From contig JBGSJA010000028.1 of the NCBI GenBank assembly GCA_041742235.1, forward strand, positions 1 to 14,070: a stretch of DNA of 14,070 nt. Reading direction: 5' to 3'. Below the pieces are notes generated by a model. The model saw only the letters and a list, made by a program, of their open reading frames with translations, was not told the origin of the DNA and ran no database searches. Both the position numbers and the translations under genes were made by a program. The stretch comes from BOKV01 sp041742235. Its GTDB lineage: Bacteria > Pseudomonadota > Alphaproteobacteria > Rhizobiales > Rhizobiaceae. Of the stretch, positions 5,821 through 12,354 are shown piece after piece; the stretch's first letter is position 1, and each line of letters begins with the position of its first letter.

Positions 5821-6534
5821 ATGGTTTTCAGAACGGCTTTGGCCGCATGTCTTGCGGTGTGTGTCTCGGCGCCTTTTTCCTTGGCTGCCCCCCACACGGG
5901 CGCCGCAATCACGCCATCGGGCAATCTGCTGGTGCTGGTGCAAGTGACCGGCACCAACGTGACCGAGATCGGCTATCCCGGCGGCTATTTCCGCAAGATC
6001 GGCAAGCGCCGCTGGGTGGAATCGAGCCCTGAAGGGACGTTCGAGTTCGTCGAGGAAGCGCGCGGTGAAACCACCGTGATGCTCTACGACGCATCGCGTG
6101 ATGTCTACATCCAACTCGACATCGCCAACAAGGAAGTGCTTTACGGAGAAGGCGGCGACAACCAGTTCCGCCTGCTCTACCGCATAACCCGTCTGGAAGG
6201 CGCGGGCGCGCCGCCAAGCGCTGGCGGTGGCGCCAAGGTGGCAGCCAATTGCCGCTCAGTCGGAAAATTGCGCTCGCAAAATTCCGATGTTCCGGTCAGC
6301 GTGACATTCCGCAACAAGACCAACAGCATGCGCTCGGTCATGTGGATCAATTTCGAAGGCCAGGCGGAAAACTACGCCAACCTGCAGCCCGGCCAGAGAA
6401 TCACGATCGATACATACGTCACGCATCCCTGGATGATGACCGACGGCCCCGGCAATTGCGCCGAGGTGTTCATGCCGAAGCAGGGCGTCAAGCGCTTCGA
6501 TATCACTGCGGCAAATCCGGGCGGCGTGGACTAG
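5821..6534 (+). CDS. Exported protein with C-terminal VHL beta-domain
   Basis: A 237-residue protein. Residues 1-23 form a Sec signal peptide (basic start, LAACLAVCVSAPF core, LAA near the cut). Residues about 33-122 are a beta-rich module I cannot name, with GYFRKIG, RRWVES, EFVEEARGE and LYDASRDVYIQLD. A Gly/Pro/Ala linker (126-138) follows. Residues about 144-229 match the VHL beta-domain: the segment 150-204 aligns without gaps to human pVHL 63-117, as recalled, with constant offset 87 (LRSxNS, WxNFxG, Y98, LxPG, IxxY, HxW). The human hydroxyproline-pocket residues Trp88, Tyr98, Ser111, His115 and Trp117 correspond to Trp175, Tyr185, Thr198, His202 and Trp204. Cys144 and Cys213 may form a disulfide after export. 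The VHL alpha-domain that binds elongin C is absent. The ATG at 5821 was chosen for its signal peptide and the GGGGGA just upstream; the frame stays open further upstream but only through the hemolysin III gene. Partner and function are unknown. Confidence 0.85.
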   Translation: MVFRTALAACLAVCVSAPFSLAAPHTGAAITPSGNLLVLVQVTGTNVTEIGYPGGYFRKIGKRRWVESSPEGTFEFVEEARGETTVMLYDASRDVYIQLDIANKEVLYGEGGDNQFRLLYRITRLEGAGAPPSAGGGAKVAANCRSVGKLRSQNSDVPVSVTFRNKTNSMRSVMWINFEGQAENYANLQPGQRITIDTYVTHPWMMTDGPGNCAEVFMPKQGVKRFDITAANPGGVD

Positions 6535-6998
6535 TCCTCGCGCTTTCTCCAGCGCGCCGTCGCCGCATCGTCCGCCTCGCGGGCATCGACCCATTGCGAC
6601 GCACCGCCGTCGATTGTGTGCTGCTTCTTCCAGAACGGAGCGCGCGTTTTCAAGTAATCCATGAGGAAAAACGCCGCTTCGAAGGCGGCGTGCCGGTGTC
6701 GCGATGCGGCAATCACCAGCACGATGTTCCCGCCGGGTGCGATCCTGCCGTGCCGGTGGATGACGACAAGTCCGTCGAGCGTCCAGCGCTGCGCCGCCTC
6801 GCCGGCGATCCGCCTGATCTCTGCTTCCGCCATTCCCGGATAATGCTCAAGTTCAAGCGCCGCCAGCGTTCCGCCTTCGTCGCGGCAAAGGCCGGTGAAG
6901 GTCACGACCGCGCCGATATCAGTGCGGCCCGCCGTCAGCGCCGCGATCTCTGCCGCGATGTCGAAATCGGCAGCTTCGATGCGCACGACCGGCTTCAT
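6531..6998 (-). CDS. moaE: Molybdopterin synthase catalytic subunit
   Basis: Large subunit of molybdopterin synthase, which adds two sulfurs from MoaD thiocarboxylate to cyclic pyranopterin monophosphate in molybdenum-cofactor synthesis, in the cytosol. The product is 155 residues, typical for MoaE. Visible hallmarks are GAVVTFTGLCRDEGG at 29-43, the basic SRHRHAAFEAAFFLMDYLK stretch at 99-117, and the catalytic-lysine region KTRAPFWKKQ, where Lys117 and Lys124 have the same spacing as Lys119 and Lys126 of E. coli MoaE. The start at 6998 is one base after the moaD stop (TGAGATG), so the two subunits are probably translated in coupled fashion. The stop TAG overlaps the stop of the convergent VHL-domain gene in the palindrome CTAG at 6531-6534. 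It is the last gene of the cluster that starts at 10762. Confidence 0.96.
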   Translation of the reverse strand: MKPVVRIEAADFDIAAEIAALTAGRTDIGAVVTFTGLCRDEGGTLAALELEHYPGMAEAEIRRIAGEAAQRWTLDGLVVIHRHGRIAPGGNIVLVIAASRHRHAAFEAAFFLMDYLKTRAPFWKKQHTIDGGASQWVDAREADDAATARWRKRED

Positions 6999-6999
6999 C

Positions 7000-7254
7000 T
7001 CAGCCGCCCGTCATCGGCGGAAACAGTGCTATTTCGCGGGCGCCGGCGATCGGCGTATTGCGGTCATCGACATGTTCATGATTGATCGCGACGCGAACCA
7101 CGCTGTCATGCTCCAGCGCATTGGCATATTCCTCGCCGCGCGATTTCAGCCAGTCCAGCAGGCCGGCAACGGTGGTGACGCCCCCCGGCAGCGTCACTTC
7201 CTCCTCGCCATGCCCGATACGCTCCCTGATCCAGGCAAAATACACGAGCTTCAT
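7000..7254 (-). CDS. moaD: Molybdopterin synthase sulfur-carrier subunit
   Basis: Small ubiquitin-fold protein of 84 residues that carries the sulfur for molybdopterin as a C-terminal thiocarboxylate. It starts MKLVYFAWIRERIG and ends FPPMTGG, with the Gly-Gly (83-84) that is adenylated by MoeB-type enzymes and inserts into the MoaE active site. The ATG at 7254 follows the pgsA stop by four bases, and GGAG in the end of pgsA serves as ribosome-binding site. Its stop is one base before moaE. The remaining genes of the cofactor pathway (moaA, moaB/mogA, moaC, moeA) are not in the window, except that the whole synthase pair is here. Confidence 0.96.
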   Translation of the reverse strand: MKLVYFAWIRERIGHGEEEVTLPGGVTTVAGLLDWLKSRGEEYANALEHDSVVRVAINHEHVDDRNTPIAGAREIALFPPMTGG

Positions 7255-7258
7255 TGCC

Positions 7259-7891
7259 CTACTCCATCACATGCTTCATTCCGGCGCGGAAATAGTCATA
7301 CCCGGTATAAAGGGTGATCACCGCCGCGATCCAGAGCAGGACAATTCCGACCTGTGTGGTGTACGGCAAGATCTTGTCCCCCGCGGGGCCGGCCAGCAGG
7401 AAGCCGATGGCGACCATCTGCACGGTCGTTTTCCACTTGGCGATACGGGTCACCGGCACCGATACCTTCAGTTCCGCGAGGTATTCGCGAAGTCCCGAAA
7501 CGAGGATCTCGCGACACAAGATGATGATCGCTGCCCACAAGGACCAGCCGGCAATGGTCTTGTCGGTGTCGGCGGCAAGCAGCAACAGGCAGGTCGCGAC
7601 CAGCAGCTTGTCGGCGATCGGGTCGAGCATGCGCCCGATTGTGGAAGTCTGCTGCCAGATGCGGGCGAGATAGCCGTCGAAAAAATCGGTGACGCTGGCG
7701 ATGATGAAGATCGCGAGCGCCGACCAGCGGGCGAAGTCGGAAGATTGCAACCGGCCTTCCAGGAAAAAGCAAAGCACCACCAGCGGCACCGCGACGATGC
7801 GCCCGTAGGTCAGGAGGTTCGGCAGTGCGGCCCAGTGGGCCTCTCTTTTCGGCTTTTCCAGTTTATTCCCCCTCGCGCTTGTCAGTGGCAA
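7259..7891 (-). CDS. pgsA: CDP-diacylglycerol-glycerol-3-phosphate 3-phosphatidyltransferase
   Basis: Inner-membrane enzyme that makes phosphatidylglycerophosphate, the committed step to phosphatidylglycerol and cardiolipin. The CDP-alcohol phosphotransferase motif D-x2-DG-x2-AR-x8-G-x3-D-x3-D is complete: Asp69, Asp72, Gly73, Ala76, Arg77, Gly86, Asp90 and Asp94. The N-terminal PNLLTYGRIVAVPLVVLCFF is typical for rhizobial PgsA, and several further membrane spans follow. The frame is closed by a TAG at 7900-7898 and has no ATG or GTG ahead of the conserved region. The start is therefore the TTG at 7891, which has no Shine-Dalgarno, or possibly a CTG at 7861 preceded by AGGGGG with six bases between, giving 200 residues. 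The gene follows uvrC by 76 bases and precedes moaD by four. Confidence 0.94.
   Translation of the reverse strand: MPLTSARGNKLEKPKREAHWAALPNLLTYGRIVAVPLVVLCFFLEGRLQSSDFARWSALAIFIIASVTDFFDGYLARIWQQTSTIGRMLDPIADKLLVATCLLLLAADTDKTIAGWSLWAAIIILCREILVSGLREYLAELKVSVPVTRIAKWKTTVQMVAIGFLLAGPAGDKILPYTTQVGIVLLWIAAVITLYTGYDYFRAGMKHVME
7868..7873 (-). promoter_or_regulatory. Ribosome-binding site that points to a CTG start for pgsA
   Basis: AGGGGG on the minus strand (7873-7868) is the only strong Shine-Dalgarno sequence near the pgsA start. It lies 18 bases inside the frame that opens at the TTG of 7891, and six bases before a CTG at 7861. Its position argues for initiation at that CTG, but this is inference. 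Confidence 0.3.
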
Positions 7892-7944
7892 GAAACGCTA
7901 GTCCGGGCCTAAATTCAATCGCGCTTGCCTGCCCCGCACGATTA

Positions 7945-7964
7945 TTCGCCACTTTGGCGGCGAA
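7945..7964 (-). other. Stem-loop just after the uvrC stop codon
   Basis: On the minus strand TTCGCCGC and GTGGCGAA form an 8-bp stem (one G-T pair) around CAAA, starting three bases after the uvrC stop. No T run follows, so it is not a standard terminator; it may be an attenuator or an mRNA end-protecting hairpin between uvrC and pgsA. Confidence 0.3.
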
Positions 7965-7967
7965 ACC

Positions 7968-9950
7968 TCAACCGTTCTCGTGGAAATGATCGTAAATCGA
8001 CTTGGCCATCTGTTCGGATATTCCATCGACGGCCATCAGGTCGGAAAGCGCTGCCCGGCTTACCGCTTTTGCCGTGCCGAAATGGTGGAGCAATGCGCGC
8101 TTGCGCGTCGGTCCGATGCCGGCCACCTCGTCCAGCGGATTGCGGCCCATCTCCTTCTTGCGTTTCGCGCGGTGCGTGCCGATGGCAAAACGGTGCGCCT
8201 CATCGCGCAGGCGCTGCACGAAATAAAGAACTGCGTCGCGCTGCGGCAGCATGAACGGTTCCCGGCCCTCCATGAAGAATTTCTCGCGTCCCGCATCCCG
8301 GTCCGGTCCCTTGGCTATGCCCACGAGCGTCACCGCATTGGCGATCCCGATATCCGCCATCACGGCGCGCGCGGCGTTGAGCTGGCCTAGGCCGCCGTCG
8401 ATCAGCACAAGATCGGGCCAGGGCGGCAGTCCGTCATTCTCGACGCCCGCTTCCGGCGCTTCGCCTTCCGCTTCCTCCGGCTTGGGACCGTTCTCGCGCA
8501 CCAGCCGGGCAAAACGCCGCGTCAGCACTTCCTGCATCATGCCGTAGTCGTCACCGGGGGTGAGGCTCTCAGACTTGATGTTGAATTTTCGGTACTGGTT
8601 CTTTGCGAAGCCTTCCGGGCCCGCGACGATCATCGCGCCCACGGCATTGGTCCCCATGATGTGGGAATTGTCGAACACCTCGATCCGGCGGGGCGGTGCT
8701 TCGAGGCCAAATGCCTCGGCGACCCCCTCAAGCAGGCGCGTGTTCGTCGAGCTTTCCGCCAGCCTGCGGCCCAGCGCTTCCCTGGCGTTCAGAGCGGCGT
8801 GTTCCACCATCTCCTTCTTGCCGCCGCGCTGCGGGGTCAGGATTTCAACCTTGTGCCCGGCCCGGATCGCCAGCGCCTCCTCCAGCAACTCGCGCTCCTC
8901 GATCGCGTGGCTGAGCAGGATCAGGCGCGGGCAAGGCTTGTCGTCATAGAACTGGGCGAGGAACGCCCCCAGCACCTCCGGCGCATCGATCGACTTGTCG
9001 GCGCGGGGAAAATAGGAGCGGTTGCCCCAGTTCTGGCCGGTGCGGAAGAAGAACACCTGCACACAGGTTATCCCGCCCTTCTGCTCCACCGCAAAGACAT
9101 CCGCTTCCTCGATGCCGCGCGGATTGATGCCCTGGTGCGCCTGCACATGCGACAGCGCGGCAAGCCGGTCGCGCATCAACGCCGCGGTTTCGAACTCCAG
9201 CGCCTGTGAAGCCTCCTCCATGCGCCGCGAAAGCCGCTGCTGGATTTCATTGCTTTTGCCGGAAAGGAAGTTGCGCGCCTCGTTGACGAGGCCGGCATAT
9301 GTTTCCGCCGTGACCTCGCCGGTGCAAGGTGCCGAGCAGCGCTTGATCTGGTAGAGAAGGCAGGGCCGGGTGCGGCTCTCATAAACGGAGTCGGTGCAGG
9401 AGCGGATCAGGAATGCCCGCTGCATGGCGTTGATCGTGCGGTTCACCGCGCTGGCGCTGGCGAACGGCCCGAAATATTCGCGCTTCTTCTGCCGCGCGCC
9501 GCGATGCTTGTAGATGCCCGGCGCACGGTGGTCGGTGGTGATGACGATATAGGGAAAGCTCTTGTCGTCGCGCAAAAGCACGTTGAAGCGCGGGCGCAAC
9601 CGCTTGATGAGGTTCGCTTCCAGCAGCAGTGCCTCGGTCTCGGTGTGCGTGCGCATGAACTCCATGGTCGCCGTTTCGCGCACCATGCGGGCAATGCGAT
9701 TGGTGTGACCCACACCCTTGGCGTAGGAAGCGACGCGCTTCTTCAGGCTCTTGGCCTTGCCGACATAGAGCACGTCCCCCTCTGCGTTCATCATGCGGTA
9801 GACGCCGGGCGAGTTCGGCAGCCGCTTGACGAAGCCGGCAATGACCTCCGGCCCGCTCTCGCCCGTGGAAGCGAGCGTTTCCTCCCACACGATGTCCGGC
9901 TTGCGCGCGGCCTGCGGGGCGTCGGTCTCGATTTGTTGTTCCTCGTTCAT
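7968..9950 (-). CDS. uvrC: Excinuclease ABC subunit C
   Basis: Nuclease subunit of UvrABC nucleotide excision repair, making the 3' and 5' incisions around a lesion. The product is 660 residues, slightly longer than E. coli UvrC because of an N-terminal extension of about 40 residues and an acidic insert near 488-508. The GIY-YIG nuclease domain is at about 45-130 (GVYRMM, LYVGKAKSLKKRV). Cys185, Cys197, Cys205 and Cys209 have the 12-8-4 spacing of the iron-sulfur ligands described in E. coli UvrC (154, 166, 174, 178). The UvrB-binding UVR region is near 235-270. The RNase H-like nuclease domain has Asp427 in DNSH, Asp518 in LIDGGLGQ and His586 in DEAHRFA. Tandem helix-hairpin-helix motifs (VAGIGPTRKRALLHHFG, VDGISEQMAKSIYDHF) close the protein. 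The ATG at 9950 has only a weak ribosome-binding site and lies 38 bases after the SDR stop. Confidence 0.98.
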   Translation of the reverse strand: MNEEQQIETDAPQAARKPDIVWEETLASTGESGPEVIAGFVKRLPNSPGVYRMMNAEGDVLYVGKAKSLKKRVASYAKGVGHTNRIARMVRETATMEFMRTHTETEALLLEANLIKRLRPRFNVLLRDDKSFPYIVITTDHRAPGIYKHRGARQKKREYFGPFASASAVNRTINAMQRAFLIRSCTDSVYESRTRPCLLYQIKRCSAPCTGEVTAETYAGLVNEARNFLSGKSNEIQQRLSRRMEEASQALEFETAALMRDRLAALSHVQAHQGINPRGIEEADVFAVEQKGGITCVQVFFFRTGQNWGNRSYFPRADKSIDAPEVLGAFLAQFYDDKPCPRLILLSHAIEERELLEEALAIRAGHKVEILTPQRGGKKEMVEHAALNAREALGRRLAESSTNTRLLEGVAEAFGLEAPPRRIEVFDNSHIMGTNAVGAMIVAGPEGFAKNQYRKFNIKSESLTPGDDYGMMQEVLTRRFARLVRENGPKPEEAEGEAPEAGVENDGLPPWPDLVLIDGGLGQLNAARAVMADIGIANAVTLVGIAKGPDRDAGREKFFMEGREPFMLPQRDAVLYFVQRLRDEAHRFAIGTHRAKRKKEMGRNPLDEVAGIGPTRKRALLHHFGTAKAVSRAALSDLMAVDGISEQMAKSIYDHFHENG

Positions 9951-9988
9951 GTGACTGCCGGATCTAGCGGATTCGCGCCGATATTGCG

Positions 9989-10762
9989 CTATTCGGCCAT
10001 CCCGGTCACGTCTGGCGTCTGCCAGGCAAGGTGCTGGCCGCCGTCGAGCGCGATCATCTGGCCGGTGATGGAGGCCGTTTCATAGAGATAAAGGATCGTC
10101 GCGGCAAATTCATCGGGGCCCGGTCCGCGCTTCAGCGGCAGCCCGTCGATCTGCATCTGGAAGTCCGCAGCGCTCTGGCGCTCGTTCGCGAGCGTTGGAC
10201 CCGGGCCGATCGCGTTGACCCTGACCTTTGGTGCGAATGCCTGCGCCATGGTTCGCGTCGCCGTCCACAGCGCCGATTTCGACAGCGTATAGGAGAAGAA
10301 GTCCGGCGTCAGTTTCCAGACGCGCTGGTCGATGATGTTGACGATCAGCCCGGTGTCGATATCGGGCTGCGCGTAAAGTTCAGCGCCAAGAAGGGCGGGC
10401 GCCTTGAGGTGGACGGCAAAGTGCCGGTCCCACAATTCCATGTCCGGGGTCTGCGCGCTGTCGCGCTCGAAAACCGATGCGTTGTTGACCAGCAGCCCGA
10501 CCGGACCCAGCGCTTCGCGCGCTGCGGCAAACAGCCGCCGCACGGCATCGGGGTCTGTCAGGTCCGCTTGCAACGGAACCGACTTGCCGCCTTGCGCGTT
10601 GATGTTTGCGGCCAGTTCCCTTGCGGCATCCACCGAGGAATTCGCATGGATCGCGACGGCAAACCCTTGTTTTGCAAGGTCCCGCGCCATGAAGGCGCCG
10701 ATCCTGCGCGCCCCGCCGGTCACAAGCGCGGTACGCCGCTGCCGTTCCTGTTGCGCCACCAT
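9989..10762 (-). CDS. Short-chain dehydrogenase, pteridine-reductase-like
   Basis: A 257-residue NADPH-type SDR. The cofactor motif TGGARRIG (15-22) has the Arg-containing form seen in pteridine reductase PTR1 and E. coli FolM rather than the usual TGxxxGxG. NNAS is at 93-96 and the catalytic YxxxK at Tyr158 and Lys162. The position usually held by the catalytic Ser is Asp145 (NIIDQR), as in PTR1, where an Asp replaces Ser. This points to reduction of a pterin (dihydrofolate, dihydromonapterin or dihydrobiopterin) rather than a simple alcohol or ketone. The C-terminal GQMIALDGGQHLAW is a standard SDR ending. The ATG at 10762 has GGGGG four bases upstream; a TTG directly before it at 10765 is too close to that site. 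It is the first gene of the cluster with uvrC, pgsA, moaD and moaE. The exact substrate cannot be read from sequence. Confidence 0.87.
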   Translation of the reverse strand: MVAQQERQRRTALVTGGARRIGAFMARDLAKQGFAVAIHANSSVDAARELAANINAQGGKSVPLQADLTDPDAVRRLFAAAREALGPVGLLVNNASVFERDSAQTPDMELWDRHFAVHLKAPALLGAELYAQPDIDTGLIVNIIDQRVWKLTPDFFSYTLSKSALWTATRTMAQAFAPKVRVNAIGPGPTLANERQSAADFQMQIDGLPLKRGPGPDEFAATILYLYETASITGQMIALDGGQHLAWQTPDVTGMAE

Positions 10763-11078
10763 CAATCCCCCTTCGCCGCCCCTTGGCCGCGCAAGATCCC
10801 CGCAGCGGCAGGCGGGAAGATGGGGCTTTGCTCATTTATGTCAACGTTAACCAATTCTCCTAACACCGCGTTTACCCAGACATGGTTTCCATTCAGCAAA
10901 CGGGTCTGCCCGAAGCGGCGGGGAAGGTCACAAAGCTTCCGCAATTCATCACCGATTTGCCAAGCTTTCTGTCTGACCCGGCCACATTCAGGCGGCACAA
11001 CCGGGATGCGGCAGGCGGATGCCGGATGCGGCGTGAATGAATTCGCCCGCACGGCACCGCCGATACAGGAGTAAGAAT
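10763..11078. other. 316-base intergenic region between divergent SDR and outer-membrane protein genes
   Basis: No credible gene was found here; an open frame on the minus strand (about 10762-11052) has no recognisable protein or ribosome-binding site. The part near the SDR gene holds a candidate leftward promoter. The middle is relatively AT-rich (GTTAACCAATTC near 10846), as expected for promoter DNA of the barrel gene, but I could not assign convincing -35 and -10 hexamers for it. Close to the barrel gene, GGATGC occurs three times (11004, 11017, 11024) and GCCG-GATG-CGGC (11021-11032) can fold into a small hairpin in the leader. Confidence 0.5.
10816..10844 (-). promoter_or_regulatory. 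Candidate promoter of the SDR-uvrC-pgsA-moaDE cluster
   Basis: A perfect TTGACA on the minus strand (10844-10839) is followed after 17 bp by ATCTTC (10821-10816), a poor -10. Transcription would start near 10809, about 47 bases ahead of the SDR start codon. The -35 is convincing; the -10 is not. Confidence 0.35.
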
Positions 11079-11732
11079 ATGCGTAAATTCGGCAACACAG
11101 TTGCTTTCGCGGCCTTCGTGGCTGCGCTTTCGCTTTCCCCCTCGGCGCTTGCGGCCGATGTCATCGAGCAGGCGCCTGTGGCGCCCGAACCGGTGGTCGA
11201 AGACTTCGGCGCCCGCTGGACGGGGCCTTATGTTGGCATCTACGCTGCCTATAACTGGATGCACAGCGATTTCAGCACCGGAAGCGATATCTCCGGCATC
11301 GACGGTCTCGGCTTGGGCGGCTATGCAGGCTACAACTACCAGCTCGACCAGAACTTCGTGGTGGGCCTTGAAGGCATGGCCGCCTGGTCGGACGCGGAAA
11401 ACAATTTCCAGAACACGACGGTCGAGCAGGACTGGGATGCCTCCTTGCGCGCCCGCCTCGGCTACGCGTTCGGCGAATCCATGATCTACGGCATCGGCGG
11501 TCTGGCAGGCACGAGGGCCACGGTTTCCAATGGCGGCAGCAGCGACAGCCAGACCCACCTTGGCTGGACGATCGGCGCGGGCTTCGAGACTTTCCTGACC
11601 GACAACGTCGTCGGCCGCATCGAATACGATTACTCCGACTACGGTTCGCAGACCTACAGCATCTCCGGCCCGAACCCGGATGTCAGCTTCACCGACCACG
11701 CGATCAAGCTGGGCGTCGGCCTCAAGTTCTAG
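11079..11732 (+). CDS. Outer-membrane beta-barrel protein, Omp25/Omp31 (RopB)-like
   Basis: A 217-residue protein of the small barrel family found abundantly in rhizobia and Brucella. Residues 1-25 are a signal peptide ending SALA before ADV. A short Pro/Glu-rich stretch (APVAPEPVVED) precedes the barrel, which opens with the family block WTGPYVGIYAAYNW and continues as alternating strands (GLGLGGYAGYNYQLDQNFVVGLEG, ASLRARLGYAF, IYGIGGLAG, GWTIGAGFE, VGRIEYDYSDYG). It ends KLGVGLKF, with the terminal Phe recognised by the BAM assembly machine. The ATG at 11079 was chosen for AGGAG at 11067-11071, seven bases upstream, and for the signal peptide; an in-frame start at 11037 would add a non-hydrophobic leader. 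The transcript ends at the terminator 11753-11781. Likely an abundant surface protein; which paralog is not decidable. Confidence 0.92.
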   Translation: MRKFGNTVAFAAFVAALSLSPSALAADVIEQAPVAPEPVVEDFGARWTGPYVGIYAAYNWMHSDFSTGSDISGIDGLGLGGYAGYNYQLDQNFVVGLEGMAAWSDAENNFQNTTVEQDWDASLRARLGYAFGESMIYGIGGLAGTRATVSNGGSSDSQTHLGWTIGAGFETFLTDNVVGRIEYDYSDYGSQTYSISGPNPDVSFTDHAIKLGVGLKF

Positions 11733-11752
11733 GGTTTCGGCCTCGACCTGAG

Positions 11753-11781
11753 AAAAAGGACGGCCACGGGCCGTCCTTTTT
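11753..11781. terminator. Bidirectional Rho-independent terminator
   Basis: A perfect 13-bp stem (AAAAAGGACGGCC and GGCCGTCCTTTTT) with the loop ACG. The A run on one side and T run on the other make it work in both directions. It begins 21 bases after the barrel-gene stop and ends 19 bases before the stop of the convergent gene at 11800. Confidence 0.9.
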
Positions 11782-11799
11782 GCTTTCAGGCAAAGTGGA

Positions 11800-12252
11800 T
11801 CAATGCCTTATCGACCGGCAATTGCCGTTGTATACACCCCAGTGGTCGAGGCCCTGGATGCAGAACTCCACCTTGTAGCCGGTTCCGGCCAGGCCCATGC
11901 CCTTCTCGATCATGAAATAGAGCTTGCGCGAGTGGCCGGTGGACATCAACGCCGCGGCCCTGCAGAAACGGCGCTGGATCGGCGCGGGGCCGAAAGCCTC
12001 GACATGGTACTCGTCTATGCGGCTGATCGCCTTGAGGTCCTCGCCATGCCGGTATGCGAACCGCTCGCCATAGCGGGCCCGCTCCACGATCTGGCCAAGG
12101 ACATCTGAATCGGCGCAGTCGGGAAAAACCTGGAAGGGCCGGTATTTAGGGTAGGGGCCGTAGGGCTCCCATTCCGCGGCGGCGGAACCCGGCTGAATGG
12201 CGATGCAGGCGATGGCAGCCATGGCGGCCAGGATCGTGGTCAGGAGGCGCAT
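11800..12252 (-). CDS. Small exported four-cysteine protein, function unknown
   Basis: A 150-residue protein starting MRLLTTILAAMAAIACIAI, a signal peptide that probably ends at SAAA before EWEPYG. The mature part has four cysteines, at 46 (FPDCAD), 97 (RRFCRA), 131 (EFCIQG) and 145 (GNCRS), enough for two periplasmic disulfides. The segment KLYFMIEKGMGLAGTGYKVEFCIQGLDHWGVYNGNCR looks like a conserved core of hypothetical proteins that I recall from rhizobia, but no function is known to me. The ATG at 12252 was preferred over the longer frame from 12333 because the upstream part is not signal-like; the ribosome-binding site is weak (CGGA). Cys16 within the signal is not in a good lipobox, so a lipoprotein is less likely. 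It shares a terminator with the barrel gene. Confidence 0.78.
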   Translation of the reverse strand: MRLLTTILAAMAAIACIAIQPGSAAAEWEPYGPYPKYRPFQVFPDCADSDVLGQIVERARYGERFAYRHGEDLKAISRIDEYHVEAFGPAPIQRRFCRAAALMSTGHSRKLYFMIEKGMGLAGTGYKVEFCIQGLDHWGVYNGNCRSIRH

Positions 12253-12354
12253 CTTGGGAATCCGTTGAGAATATTGAAACCAGACATTGCCGCTTGAGAG
12301 ACGCAGGGTCAAGGCGCGCGGTGCGCTTCTCACGTTTCGAATTGCGCCACCGCC

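Noticed and set aside
10842..10862. GTTAACCAATTCTCCTAAC as a possible CtrA site
   Set aside because: The two half-sites are not spaced as TTAA-N7-TTAA and the second half reads CTAA, so the match to the CtrA consensus is insufficient.
10930..10970. AAAGCTT and AAGCTTT as a possible operator upstream of the barrel gene
   Set aside because: The shared core AAGCTT is itself palindromic and the flanks do not match, so two chance occurrences are a sufficient explanation.
10031..11074. Open frame of 347 codons on the plus strand over the SDR gene and the following gap
   Set aside because: Antisense to a complete SDR with all catalytic residues, and it ends just before the barrel gene. No family resemblance or ribosome-binding site.
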